64,000 nucleotides of DNA from contig NC_091935.1 in the NCBI RefSeq assembly GCF_041260155.1, forward strand, positions 40,013,303 to 40,077,302. Direction: 5' to 3'. Shown in pieces: positions 39,301 through 50,020 of the stretch. Numbering within the stretch: the stretch's first letter is position 1; every line of letters starts with the position of its first letter. This DNA is from Ptychodera flava. Lineage: Eukaryota > Hemichordata > Enteropneusta > Ptychoderidae. The notes below the pieces were generated by a model, which ran no database searches, was not told the DNA's origin, and saw nothing but the letters and a program-made list of their open reading frames with translations. The position numbers and the translations under genes were made by a program.

Positions 39301-42300
39301 TTTCACACCCACTGCTCACACTTGTGGCAATGTGCTGCAGTTACCAAGGCCAACAAATAAATTGCCTCTTCCTTCTGTAGAAAGGTTATTCTCAATATAT
39401 GACATCGCTTTTTCACAGCCCTTTTTTGGTGTTCGCTAGTTAACTTTGCTAAACCCATTCACTACAATATTTGGTACGTGGTCCCATTTTATCATGGTAA
39501 AGCTGGATATCTGCAGAGGGAAATGGGGCTGAGACGGTTAAAGTGTGGGACTGTGGTATTACAAAGATCATAGATGAGGACTAACCGCCGCGTAGGGTTT
39601 TTTCTTGTGTATTGTAAAACAGTTTCATTGGATCAATACTGAGTAAGTAACGTGCCTGAGTAGTCTTGGCAATTATTCAGAATAAAGTTCACTGCATTGG
39701 TAGATGTTAGTTAATATTTAATGAATAAAGTTATGCCTATTGAACTTTTTTCATTGACATTTATTTTGACCTCCGATTGACTTTAGGCAAGTGTTCCCTG
39801 TATAGAGACAGCAACTTGGTACCCTTTGACTGGTGCATTAATTTGGCACTCATACAAAGGCACGTAATAATATTTAAGTGCAAAAAAAATGCAATGTAGT
39901 GAAACAACATGATAGAAAATGACAACTGAGTTGAACACTGTGGAAATTTTACTGGAACTAAATCACATACGTTGAGCTTCTCAGAAGTTAGAAAGATGTT
40001 CTTTACAAACTACCTGTTTCTTGTAGTGAAACAGTGTAAATTGTTCAGTGGCTCCATAGGGCAATAAATTCATAAAGTTTGCAAATGTAATTATTGGGCT
40101 TGTGTATCCATTTGGTTCAATGTTTCATGGTTTTGCTGTTGGCTGTTATTTTCATTATACAGTTTGTTGATGTTTGAAGTATTTGGGTGTTTTGTATTAC
40201 ATAAGGCATGTTTGCCTGTATATTATAAATGATTACATTGAAAGGAGGTAGTTGAATTACAAAAGTCAAAGCTGTTTAGGCATGTATAAACACAATCCAT
40301 GGAAAGTGCTTAAAGCCCCATAGCTGTATTTTTTTTGCATTTTGCTTGTGATGCAATCTTTGGAGACATGTTTTGTTAAGTAAAGGGACAGTAGCAGTAA
40401 TTTTGATGATTATTTCACTATTTTTATTCTGTTCAGCAACACCAATAACAGTTTCTTGTTCTACTCACTGAAACATTTAAGAGCCAAGTATTTAGCTTGT
40501 CATCAAAGTATGTATACCTGCCAAAGGCAATGTTAGTGTTGATATTTGAATTTTAGTCTGGACTAGAATTCAAATATCAGCAATAACATTGCTGGTTATG
40601 CATTCATAGGCTTTGACGAGAAGTTGAATACTGGGCATATCAAAATGTAGAAGTAGAACAAAAAACTGTAGTGGACACACAGAACAAGAATACTGAAAAT
40701 ATCATAATTTACAGCTACTGTACATTTAAGCCTTTCACCACCATGGTTTGTACCAAATCCATTGTTTTCTAGGTAAAGTTGGACCTCTACATGGGGAACT
40801 GGGGGTCAAAGGTTAAGGGACTATGTCAATAGTTCAATGTCTGATGAAAAACATTTTGGGGGTTAAAATCTCCCACCCCCGAACTTAAAGAATTAGGATT
40901 TTTTTGAGACATGGATCTTTTGACGTGGTCCCTAAGCCATATTGCCTTTGAATTCAATTGATCAACATTTATTATTACTATCAATCTTTGACAAGGATTT
41001 GGTTGATCAAAGTCAGGCAGTTACATGTATGTACAACAGGGTTTGAAATTTACCTTTTTGGCCAGTGGTCAGTGGTGACCACCAGATGGTGGTCATTAGC
41101 AAAACATTGGTGGTCCACCCTAAAAATCAGGTACTTCCTGCATACTTTTATAACATTTTATGATTATAATTTGCTAGTTTCATGCGAGCTGTGGACATGG
41201 CTGTGATTGACAAAAAGGTGGTGGTCAATATTGACCACCATGAATTGAAATTGGTGATCAAAATAAGAAAAGTGATGGTAATTTGACCCATGACCACTTG
41301 TGTATTTGTTGCCATTTTTGAAGCTTTAAGTGGTCACACCTCAGCATTATTAGATACATTGCTTTTGATTTCAAACCACCATGTCTAGACAAATATTAAA
41401 ATACAGGTCATGGGGCTGCAATCGAAATTGAAAATCAAATTAAAGTCCTCTTATCAATGTTGTCAATTATATTGCCATTTTAGTTTAGTTGGTGTTTGAT
41501 ATTTTATCTACAATAAAATAATCTGTTCAATTCATGGAATGTTGCTTCTAAATTTCATCTGATAGTGTTTGATAACAAGGCACTTTCAAGGCTTGATAAC
41601 CATGGTAGTAATCCAATCACAAAGCAAGTTGCCAGTACCATACTCCACACTCAAAGTAAACACACAATCTATATAAATACAATAATGTTTTTTTCTTGGA
41701 AAGGGGTCAATATTACTAATCATAAAGTTACAGCGAAAGGGGTCAATATTACTAATCATAAAGTTACAGCAGATGAACTGGGTAACTCTAACAAGAGTTC
41801 TAAACACTAGGCGAAATTATTGAATTTTTTCATTCCGAGATAAAACATTTTGTACTTTTTCGTCCATTCCTGTGGATCAGCCTGAGGAATGTCATAGAGA
41901 GAGAAAGAGAGAGAGAGACACACACAGGGAGGGAGAGAAAAACAATTTCACAACTGTGAGGGCGCTCTCACTGGTTACAGCTATAGGATGGCTTTACTCA
42001 CTTGCACCTAGTCTATTCATAGACACTCATACTTTGAAAACTTGTTCACTCTCACTGTTCTTCTGCAATTTGTTTATCAGTGATGAAACCATCATACATT
42101 CTAAAAGCGACAGTAATCTAATCAGATGACTGCATTTTGAGTAAAAAAAAGTTAAATGTATCCTAACCCCAAGGCTCAGCCTAACTGAACTCATCCTTGT
42201 CTTGGCCTTATATATGAAGGTCATCCTTATACATCTTCCACAAGCAAAAAATCTTTCATTTTGCTACAGTATAGTGCTTCTGCTGATATTCACCCTATTT

Positions 42301-45300
42301 TGTCATTTGTTTTTGGAAAAATGATTACACAAAGACAGCCAGACACACACTGGGCATACACAATACCATTTTAATCCACCTTAATACTGGGTAAAAATGT
42401 GTTTAATTCAGTTTGATTGAATGTTGAAAGAATACAACCAATACTAAAACTAAATTAATGCAGTCATCTCTTTTGTTGAGTGCTACCAATATTAAATAGG
42501 CCATTTGGCATGACCCTGACAAGAAATAACATCCTGGTACTTCTGTTAGTATTTTCATGCAAGAAACATGTAAAGTTTTACTTGAAAATGATTCACGGTG
42601 GTTGTTCCATGTGCAACCCAGTGATTGAAACAACAGATTCTTGTTTTTGTAGAGTTTTTTTGAAAAACATTAATGAATCCATACCAATAGAAGTACCAGG
42701 ATGTAAGGTCATGTAGGGGTCATGAAAGAGGCCTATCATACTTCAATGGAGACAGAAAACAGACACATACAGAGCCATACAGTAGCTGAATTCATGTTTG
42801 AGTGTGCTCAACCCTCTGTGTCCCATTTTAATTTTGTTTTTAATCATACTGAGTAAGAACAGCTCAAATTCTGCTTTGTAAAGCATGAATATGAAAGATA
42901 TTACTGGTGTCCTTTCAATCATGCACTGTTTGTAACTTATATCCCTAACTGTAACATTATACACCCTTTTAGGGGATATGCCCCAAAGTTGATAACAGAG
43001 ATACAGGTACAGTACTTGTATAGAAAAATCTGAAACAAATACATTATCTCAGCAATATTCTATTGAGGACCAGTATCTTGACAATTCAAAAAGGAGGCCC
43101 ATTAGCTTCAGATTGGGCAGTCCAAAATACATTGTTTCTCAAAAAGTCTGTTTAAGATGCGCCCTTGAAGTTGATATTTTATCTGATCTAAACCTATTGC
43201 CATTGGCAATTAAAAAGGACAAAGTCACCCCTTTTCACATTATTTTGGTAACAAGTTATTTAAGATTCTTTGAACAAATAATTCAGTTGGCTCATTCTCC
43301 GGTAAACACATCTCAACTCACATCACGTACATGGACAGAACATATAATTATACTTCCATCATTTAGTTTTTGGTATGTATCCAAAATTGTATTATACCAC
43401 TATTCAAATGTTATGGCCAGGTACAGGATATGAGTTGAATTATCAGAACTGAAGATTGTACACATTTCAGTGAACAAAACAACAAATAGTCTTTAAAAAG
43501 AAACTAAAATAACTGAAATAGACTGTACTGCTCACATATGCTTTGAATTGGTAGTCAAGAGTGATACAAACAACCAATCAGACAAACACTATCAGAGCAA
43601 ACAATTTTACCACAATATGAAGAAAGTTGACCAAGGTCATATTGAATTTCAAAGCAATTAGACAATTAGTTTCAGAGAAAATAAATTTTGACCAAAAATG
43701 GGGCAAATTACTACAAATATGCAAATTTCACCATGATTTTAAAAAAAAAACAGGGCTGAGGCCACCCCTTGGAATACACATATAAAATTTCAAAGCACTC
43801 AGACAAGCTGTTTATTCATCATAATTTGAATAAACCTGACACTCGTCAGCACTAGGAACTTTCATATCAAATTTCAGAGTGATAGGACCAGCAGTTTCAG
43901 AGAAGTAGATTTTTGACCAAAATGAAGAAAATTACCAAAAATAAATCATTAAATAGAAAATCACGGATATCTGCACACAATTAACAAAATTATATGAGGG
44001 CCACAAAACTAGAATTTCAAATTTTTAAAGCAGTCAGACCAGGTGGTTTCTGAGTTATTAAATTTTTCATCATTTTCACATTTTTCCAACTCATTTTGCA
44101 TAATTTCAGTAGTGACATTTTTCTTTGAATAGAAAATCCCATTTACAACAAAGCATGCATCTGCACACCAAATACCCAGATGAAACCTGCAGCGGTTCTC
44201 AAGTTCTGCAGTGGATAGGCACACCAACTGTTAAATGTCTCAATCAATCGTATACATTGATTACAAAAGAGTTAACCAACTCTACACATTGCAGGAATAA
44301 GTTTATCCCATAGTTGTCATCATTTTGGAGTGGATATGGCATCAGATCCAACTGTTCATCAGATAAGTCAAGTGCAGGAGGAGAAACAACAACTTGGTAG
44401 TCATTATCTTCCACAGAGAGAACACCCTCTGGATCTACTCCATATTCCTCAATCTCTGCAGGTGTCAAGGCAGTGTGTCCAGAATGAATGTTCTCAAGCA
44501 TTCCCCTTTCCCACATTTGCAAGGGTGACTGGTTTCTTTCACTTGAAACAGGGCGATTATTCATCTGTCTGGTAAATTCCTCAAGTGATCTATTTATTCT
44601 GGGAATATACACATAATGGAGACAGTATAAATGAACATCATCGAGTATATTAAGGATGCCATCATCTTCCATTGCTTCAAAAATAGGGGCAAAAAATACC
44701 AGCACACCAGAGTAAATATCACGGTGAGCTCTCTCTACTCGTGAATTATGGACTGAGGAGCCAGTGATTATGCTTCCTCAGCCTGCCCCACGGTTTTCTA
44801 TCATGTATTGTCCAACATAAAGGTTTTCCATGCCATAGTCTGACCGAACACGTGATGGTAGTCCCCATTGTCTAACCCCACTTGTGAAAAAATGTAGGAC
44901 TGTATCAGCAGTGTTATTGTTGCAACAGCAGACATATATGAGTAATCTTGTCTTGCCATCGATGCAAACATGAGTGATCAACTTGTACCTGATCAGTTTA
45001 TGTCCAGAATCTATATGCCAGAGGCTGTTTGGGGTTGGTACATAATATTTCCTACGGTGGATTGTCATCCGCCAACGCAAGGCAGTGCCAACAGGGTCCA
45101 CTCGATGCAGGCATTCAGCTACCCTCCATCGTTGAACACGCAAGTCACGGCTTCTCAGTGCACCAATGAAACGCCTCCTTCAAATGTTGGGGGTAAGGAG
45201 ACCTTCTGTGCTATTTCCTGTTATGGATGCATAAAATGCGTCCAATTCGTCGTCGGTTATATCTGAGTAACCTTCAAATGTATCACTCAAACCAAATTCA

Positions 45301-48300
45301 TTTCGTCTGCGTTGAATTGTAGAAATGCTCACTTGCAGCATATCAGCAATGTTCTGCCATGAGAAAAAGAGGGATCGCAAATGTTCCAGCTGATCTTTTG
45401 AAATTTCAAAACGCCTTCGTCCAGGTCCAAGTTGTGTCGACGTAGCAGCTGCAGCAAATTGATAGGTATAAAGGCTACTGTAAACCGAGTTTTCCCTTAG
45501 TTCTATCTGGGCTGATAGCGCATTGCTCAAATAAGCTACAGACTGGAATAAATTCTGCAGTGGTACTTGCATAAATTAATATTAGAAGGTATTCCCGTTG
45601 TTGGATTCGGTCCCTCTCTCGCCAAGTCGTCCAAAAGCAAAGACAAAGTTCCAGCAGCATCAATCAATCGAAAATTAACTTCATATAGATCCTCTGTAAA
45701 TTCTTCAATCTGGGGAGACAGAAAAAGTCGAACAACTGATTTCAGGTTCTGCAAAAAGTGGTAGAACCCCCCTTGATTTCTTTCTCGGATCACAACACGA
45801 GCTCGGCGACGAATACCACTCCGGTTGGGAGCCGCCATATTGATTTAAGAAAGCGTGCGCAAAGGACTGTGGGATCGGCCGAAATTAATTCGAGCAAACA
45901 CATATAATTAATTCGAGCAAACACATATAATTAATTCGAGCAAACACATATAATTAATTCGAGCGAACACACATAATTACGTCGACCGAACACAAAATTA
46001 ATTCAAGACACTTGTAGAAATTAATTCTAGCACACATTAAATTAATTGCAGCACGTGAAAACATTTTGAACCCAAAATTAATTGAAGGAATTGATATATT
46101 AAATGTAGACTACATAAAATTAATTCCGGCGCATAAAAAACGTATAAATAATTTGAAATGTTAGCAAAATTAATTATAGACTACATAAAATTAATTACAG
46201 CAAAGATAAGCAGAAATAATTAATTGGAACACATAAAATTAATTCGGCATGACTACACAAAATTAATTAAAGCATATAAATATTATTCAAAGAAACATAC
46301 AATTAATTCGAGGTGCTAGTAAATTAATTCCAGTCTACATAAAATTAATTCTAACATACTAAAATTAATAAAACATAATTATGACCAGAACGGGCCCCCA
46401 TAGAACGGTGCTCAGCATGCAAAGAATAATATTTTGGACATGTGAATTGCGGAGATCGTTATCGTAGCACGACCGTTATCTCAGACTGAAAAGAAAATTG
46501 ATGCGGAGCTGAAATCTGCGAGCATTCCTCTAAAAACCTGTTTTGAGGGACTGTGCTGAGGCAGTTGAGGAATAAAATCCATACTGAGCTTGCTCAAAGC
46601 ACGGCGTAGAAGGGAAGCACTGGCATGACATGGAGATAGATAGTACACCTAGTACCTCCTAGCTCAGAGCGTGGAGGTAAGCTCCAAGTGCCTTGAAGTG
46701 ACTGTTGCACGCCATGGAAGTAGCAGAGACTACCTCCATGGTCTGCTGAAGTTAATTCCTTTAATTTAGACCCACTCTGTTTTGATATTTATATGCCCAC
46801 AGACTCGGAGCAAGTCTACCCGCAGTGGCACTGGACAACGTGTCCCGACGTCGTTGCGTCACTTTGATATTGGACTGGAACAATTGCAGCCACGATTACA
46901 TAATAAAACGTCACAATCGCTTGCCAGAGCTTTGTTACACTATTCATGTCGAAAATCAGCTTCAGATACATACGCGTTGACATATATCTGTGAAAAGCAG
47001 AGTAAAACTTTGTAAATTTTTAAAAGTTTCATTTACTCTACTGTAATGTTAATTGAACAGGTGCTAACGAACTTTGCTGCGATATCCAATCTGATCGAAA
47101 TAAGATGTAGAGTACGGCGCGGCGACGTCTTCTTATGCGTACGCGGTATTCTCTTCAAGTTTCTGTCGAGAGGCGACAGCAGGAGAATAACGCGTACGTA
47201 GACGCCGTACTCTACATTTGAATTTAATCGGATTGCTGCGATATCCTAAGTCCTTAGTAGGTACCTATCTCGAGATAGGCATTTGTTGTGAAAACCAAAG
47301 GTCCTCAGACAACCAAAGTGTTTCACAAAAAATATGATACTATATTTATTTTGACACCCAACCAATATCGGTCATACCCATCACACTCTCAAGAATTCAA
47401 AATTTGGAATTTTCAAAAAATTCTTTCATAAAATTCATACAAGGCAGACAGTATGCTCGGTAAACCGGGATATTTTGTTTTTCAGTGATTTACCTATCCG
47501 ACGCTTCTTACTTATATCATTAAATTTTGACCAAAATCTCTCAGCCATTTCACAAATGATAGTGTTTGGTACCGAGCTTTATTTATCTGTGTGCAAAAGA
47601 TAAACGTCAATTTTCAGGAGTACAATGAACCGCCACGAAGTTAGGATGACCTTTACACCCAACCAAAAGCTGTACAAATTAAGCTTATGAAGCAAACAGT
47701 CCATATTTTATTTGGCGACCTCGATATGGTCCTCCATGTTTCTCACTAAAATCAAACTAAGAAGATGGCATGGCATATACTGCCTGCTCAAATCGATCAA
47801 TAAAACAGTTTTCCATCTCTAGGCCTACACATCTAATTTTATCAGATTGATTCGATCCTCGTTCATTTCGTCTTCTTGAGAAACCATGTGCAAGTAGTGG
47901 TCACAGGATAGTGTGTGTTCCAGTAATTTGCGAAAATCTCACCACTGCGATCACAAATCTATGAAAATCTGGCACGAACACATTTCTCTCCTTTTCGAAA
48001 CTAAGCTTCAAGTTACTATCGGAAGAGGCGTACGTTGACCCCAGAAGTCATTTGACATTGTCTATCTCGAACACACTACATCAAACACAGACCGGCCTAA
48101 CACATTATTTTTTTATTTCGGTTTTTTAATCTTCGTGATGTGTCTGCATGTCCTCTCTACCGGTGTCCACTCCACGTATGGACAGTATGTTGGGTGACCT
48201 TAGTTAAAACAGACGACCTTATATTCTCCAGATTCTCACATTTCTCCCCAGATTCCATAAAAGGAAAACGAGTAATAGTCACTGGAGCCAGTACTGGTAT

Positions 48301-50020
48301 TGGAGAGGAGCTGGCATACAGCTATGCAAAACTCGGTGCAAGGCTGTTAATTACAGCTAGGAGAGAAAATATCCTGCAGCAAGTAAGATGAAACAATATT
48401 ACACCATGGCATAGTATCACAATTATAGACTGACCCCAGTCGCCTGGCTTTTCCCTGCAGCTGAGTTACTGGCTCGCCAAGCATTCACCCCACGATCTAC
48501 GCAACAGCATACCATTAGCGCGACGGTCTGCTGATGTTCGGTCCTTAAATTTATATGTTTTGATATTTATATGCCCACAGACTTGTTGGAGCAAGTCTAT
48601 AGCACAATATAAATCGTTTGAATTGAATAACATCACATACACTTTATTACCGTTGGAAAGAGTTTGTTATGCTTGTCTTCCACTACTTTTGTGTGTGTTT
48701 ATCATAACCTCCAGTTTTGATGAGATATACTACAAAGATGATTTGATAATTACAGAAAACAAGTCGCGTAGAAGATATGCTTTTTGGTAAAATAATCATT
48801 TATTTCTTTTACAACTTTGTAGTTGGCATAGTTGCATTCAAATATGTTTGCTCTTATCCGCATACGCCATGATGACTGCGAATTATGACAATTTTCTTTT
48901 ATTCCAATTTTTTTTCTGTTTCATCCCGTGATATGCCTTGACCAACCAACAATTGCCAAACACTATCTTGCAGACACACGGTCTTGTTGTTTACTTTGTC
49001 TTTCACAGGTTGTACAGAAGTGTATGGAACTCGGTGCACAGGAAGCACACTACATTCCATTGGATATGGGAAACATGTCCCATACCAAGATATTGATCGA
49101 AGAGGCAGAACAGCGATTTCATGGATTAGATATTTTAATTCTTAATCACATCGCAGGGAATAAGCTAGAACTATGGAATGGCCAATTTGACCGTCTTAAT
49201 GGAATGTTTGACGTCAATTTCAAAGCCTACGTCCATCTGGCCACATATGCACTACCAATGTTAAAGAGGAGCAACGGCAGCATTACTGTAATGTCCAGTT
49301 TTGCCGGTAAGGACTCCACCTTCACACCGTTTGTTACTACATTTTCCAAACACGAACCTTAATAATAAAAGAAAGTAAAACTAAATTGCTAAGCGAAAAA
49401 GCGGTTGTAGGTGATTGAATTTGATACAGGGCTGCTATCAAATCTATTTCTGATGGAACGTGTGTAAAATATTTAGTAGAAGTTTCCATAAGTAGTATCT
49501 GATAACTTTAAATTATTTGTCTTACCTATCATCATCGATTAAACCCGTGCGGTCGATTTGCTATCATGGTGCCGGGATTTCAAACCATAGGACGATTTTC
49601 GTCAGTCTTTCGCGTTATAACGTTTTCTCTTTTCTCGAACTATTTTATCTTGTAGGTAAATGTGGACAACCTTACACGGCATCTTACAGCGCTTCCAAAT
49701 TTGCCCTTGGTGGCTTCTTTGAAGCTCTCCGTCAAGAATTCACAATGCAAGAAATCAATGTCTCCATAACGATATGCATTATCGGGAGCATAAAAACCGA
49801 AAATGCGATAAAGTTTTCAAAAGAGGTGATGAACACAGATATATTTGCAACAAGTGCATCAGACACAGCGGAAGCGGTGATGCGGGGAACATATCATAGA
49901 CAATTAGAAGTGTATTATCCATGGGGGATGACACGCCCGACTGCAATTTTGAAAGAACTTTTTCCAAAATTCATTTTCTGGATTTGCAGACTTGTGTTCA
50001 CCACAAGTGGAGATTCGTAG
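36345..50020 (+). CDS. 11-beta-hydroxysteroid dehydrogenase 1-like SDR, four exons
   Basis: NAD(P)(H)-dependent short-chain dehydrogenase/reductase of the HSD11B1/HSD11B1L branch, expected to be ER-membrane anchored. Exons 36345-36423, 48252-48382, 49009-49306 and 49656-50020 total 873 nt in phase, giving 290 residues (human HSD11B1 has 292). Exon 1 gives MSTTAKVIFVLLGLYIAYNM, a single N-terminal anchor, then VDKFDP joining DSIKGKRVIVTG. Visible motifs: TGASTGIG (nucleotide binding), ARLLITARRENILQQ, LDILILNHIAG (NxAG-like), SNGSITVMSSFAG with the catalytic Ser, and YSASK with catalytic Tyr and Lys. The segment INVSITICIIGSIKTENA matches HSD11B1 (VNVSITLCVLGLIDTETA). It ends FTTSGDS. A 9.5-kb transposon occupies intron 1. 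Substrate (steroid or other carbonyl) is not deducible. AATAAA signals at 50337 and 50346 follow. Confidence 0.9.
36575..36795. mobile_element. GC-rich hairpin element in intron 1 of the SDR gene
   Basis: Arms of ~100 bases share ACAGGTGCTTGCAGTGTTGC, GATCG, GGGCC, AGTGTGAG and GAAGGCCGAACC in inverted order around a short AT-rich turn. It ends about 105 bases before the left terminus of the large transposon. Confidence 0.78.
36901..37446 (+). repeat. Left terminal inverted repeat
   Basis: About 546 bp, studded with AATTAATT cores roughly every 25-35 bases, often as GAATTAATTTTATGTAG. The inner end has three and a half tandem 23-bp units (AATTAATTATATGTGTTTGC plus TCG) at about 37343-37411, then CGGCCGATCCCACAGTCCTT. 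It mirrors 45855-46401 with roughly 15 differences. Confidence 0.92.
37497..37507 (+). promoter_or_regulatory. YY1-type motif over the HECT gene start codon
   Basis: AAAATGGCGGC matches AANATGGCGGC, the YY1 consensus, with the ATG as the likely start codon. The same motif sits at the start of the integrase gene at the other end. Confidence 0.55.
37500..39439 (+). CDS. Transposon-borne HECT-domain E3 ubiquitin ligase-like gene
   Basis: Starts MAARGDGRNTHEQIRQVAQN at the edge of the left inverted repeat. The first frame (to about 38189) has a disordered Arg/Ser/Thr-rich region, then GRVITGFDINRNWDDDQLER and FEIVKNCAGTLVIPNV. This is a ubiquitin-fold-like module seen before the HECT domain in G2E3-like proteins. 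The second frame (to 39439) carries the HECT domain: FIDNFRVTFEVDFMGEESVD, LGGPRKEWIRLAN, a long helical N-lobe, and PTAHTCGNVLQLPRP with the expected catalytic Cys about 38 residues from the end; it finishes FSQPFFGVR. One frame change separates the halves near 38140-38180, where GTAAGT also occurs, so an intron or decay is possible. The expected activity is transfer of ubiquitin through the Cys; target unknown. Confidence 0.82.
40527..40592. repeat. 66-base hairpin
   Basis: GCAATGTTA, a small internal bulge, TGATATTTGAATT and AGTC pair with GACTAGAATTCAAATATCA and TAACATTGC around a tiny loop. The length and near-complete pairing resemble a small-RNA precursor, but nothing shows expression. 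Confidence 0.6.
41699..41770 (+). repeat. Two tandem 36-bp copies
   Basis: GAAAGGGGTCAATATTACTA with the following 16 bases occurs twice head to tail with essentially no change, indicating a recent tandem duplication inside the transposon. Confidence 0.9.
43620..44080 (-). repeat. Degenerate repeat, about four copies
   Basis: Variants of AATTTCAAAGCA.TCAGAC followed by AG.(A/T)GTTTCAGAGAA and TTTTGACCAAAAATG recur near 43640, 43780, 43865 and 44010 with uneven spacing. It lies just downstream of the integrase gene's 3' end. Confidence 0.55.
44244..45838 (-). pseudogene. Transposon integrase/transposase (HTH + DDE, rve-like), broken copy
   Basis: Reads from 45838 downward. The N-terminal part is MAAPNRSGIRRRARVVIRER. 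Next comes a helix-turn-helix region, ISKDQLEHLRSLFFSWQNIA then MLQVSISTIQRRRNEFGL. A Arg/Trp-rich segment (LRVQRWRVAECLHRVDP) precedes the catalytic core. The core shows LWHIDSGHKLIRYKLITHVC with the first Asp (about 45011), GLPSRVRSDYGMEN with the second Asp (about 44840), and VHNSRVERAHRDIYSGVLVF with the Glu about 34 residues later. YCLHYVYIPRINRSLEEFTR and SPLQMWERGMLENI follow. These fit an integrase-core family common in animal and fungal genomes. The frame is interrupted about three times, so this copy is unlikely to make full-length enzyme. Function in transposition is inferred from the DDE residues and location beside the terminal repeat. Confidence 0.85.
45831..45841 (-). promoter_or_regulatory. 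YY1-type motif over the integrase gene start codon
   Basis: AATATGGCGGC on the minus strand, with ATG at 45838 as start codon. Its placement is symmetric with the motif at 37497-37507 although the flanking sequence lies outside the inverted repeat. Confidence 0.55.
45855..46401 (-). repeat. Right terminal inverted repeat
   Basis: Complement of 36901-37446, with the same AATTAATT cores and the same three and a half 23-bp units near its inner end (about 45888-45960). Differences from the left copy are a few substitutions and small indels. Confidence 0.92.
46768..46815 (+). repeat. Short dispersed repeat, copy 1
   Basis: TTTTGATATTTATATGCCCA and the following CAGACT are identical to 48559-48584, and both are followed by a GGAGCAAGTCTA word. 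The second copy is in the next intron of the SDR gene. Confidence 0.8.
47074..47246. mobile_element. Hairpin element bounded by 14-bp direct repeats
   Basis: TTGCTGCGATATCC occurs at 47074-47087 and 47233-47246. Between them, arms carrying ATGTAGAGTACGGCG and its complement, plus a CGTACGCG.TATTCTC segment, form an imperfect hairpin of ~145 bp. The direct repeats look like a long target duplication, but that length is unusual for a MITE. Confidence 0.55.
48546..48602 (+). repeat. Short dispersed repeat, copy 2
   Basis: Partner of 46768-46815; it begins in a slightly different AT-rich context and ends GGAGCAAGTCTATAG. Lies in SDR intron 2. Confidence 0.8.

Larger units (their letters stand above)
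39440..44243. other. Centre of the large transposon, no gene recognised
   Basis: AT-rich DNA between the convergent 3' ends of the two transposon genes. Contents seen: two diverged copies of a segment around GGTAAAG(C/T)TGGA (39470-39545 and 40735-40825), a hairpin at 40527-40592, GGTGGTC-rich sequence with a 22-base palindrome at 41219-41240, two tandem 36-bp units at 41699-41770, an AG/CA-rich run at 41897-41940, and a degenerate repeat at 43620-44080. It may include long 3' UTRs and older nested insertions. Confidence 0.6.
36901..46401. mobile_element. 9.5-kb DNA transposon carrying a HECT E3 ligase and a DDE integrase
   Basis: The outer ends ATGGGGGCCCGTTCTGGTCA (left) and its complement (right, 46382-46401) open ~546-bp terminal inverted repeats (36901-37446 and 45855-46401) that are at least 95% alike by eye. 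Two genes face inward: a HECT-domain ligase gene starting at 37500 and an HTH/DDE integrase gene starting at 45838 on the other strand. Both start codons lie just inside the inverted repeats. The ~4.8-kb centre holds no gene I recognise. I see no DNA polymerase, protease, ATPase or structural-protein genes, so this is a cut-and-paste-type transposon. Flanks share GAA(A)CGGT, possibly a damaged target duplication. The copy lies in the first intron of the SDR gene and looks fairly young but broken. Confidence 0.88.
46402..48251 (+). other. Remainder of SDR intron 1, 3' of the transposon
   Basis: Contains the first copy of a short duplicated segment (about 46768-46815) and a hairpin bounded by direct repeats (47074-47246). 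Otherwise unremarkable. It ends in a good pyrimidine tract and CAG at 48251. Confidence 0.6.

Noticed and set aside
36901-46401. Classifying the large element as a Polinton because of its integrase and long inverted repeats
   Set aside because: Polintons encode a protein-primed DNA polymerase plus packaging and structural proteins and are usually 15-20 kb. None of those genes is visible here; a HECT ligase is not part of that set.
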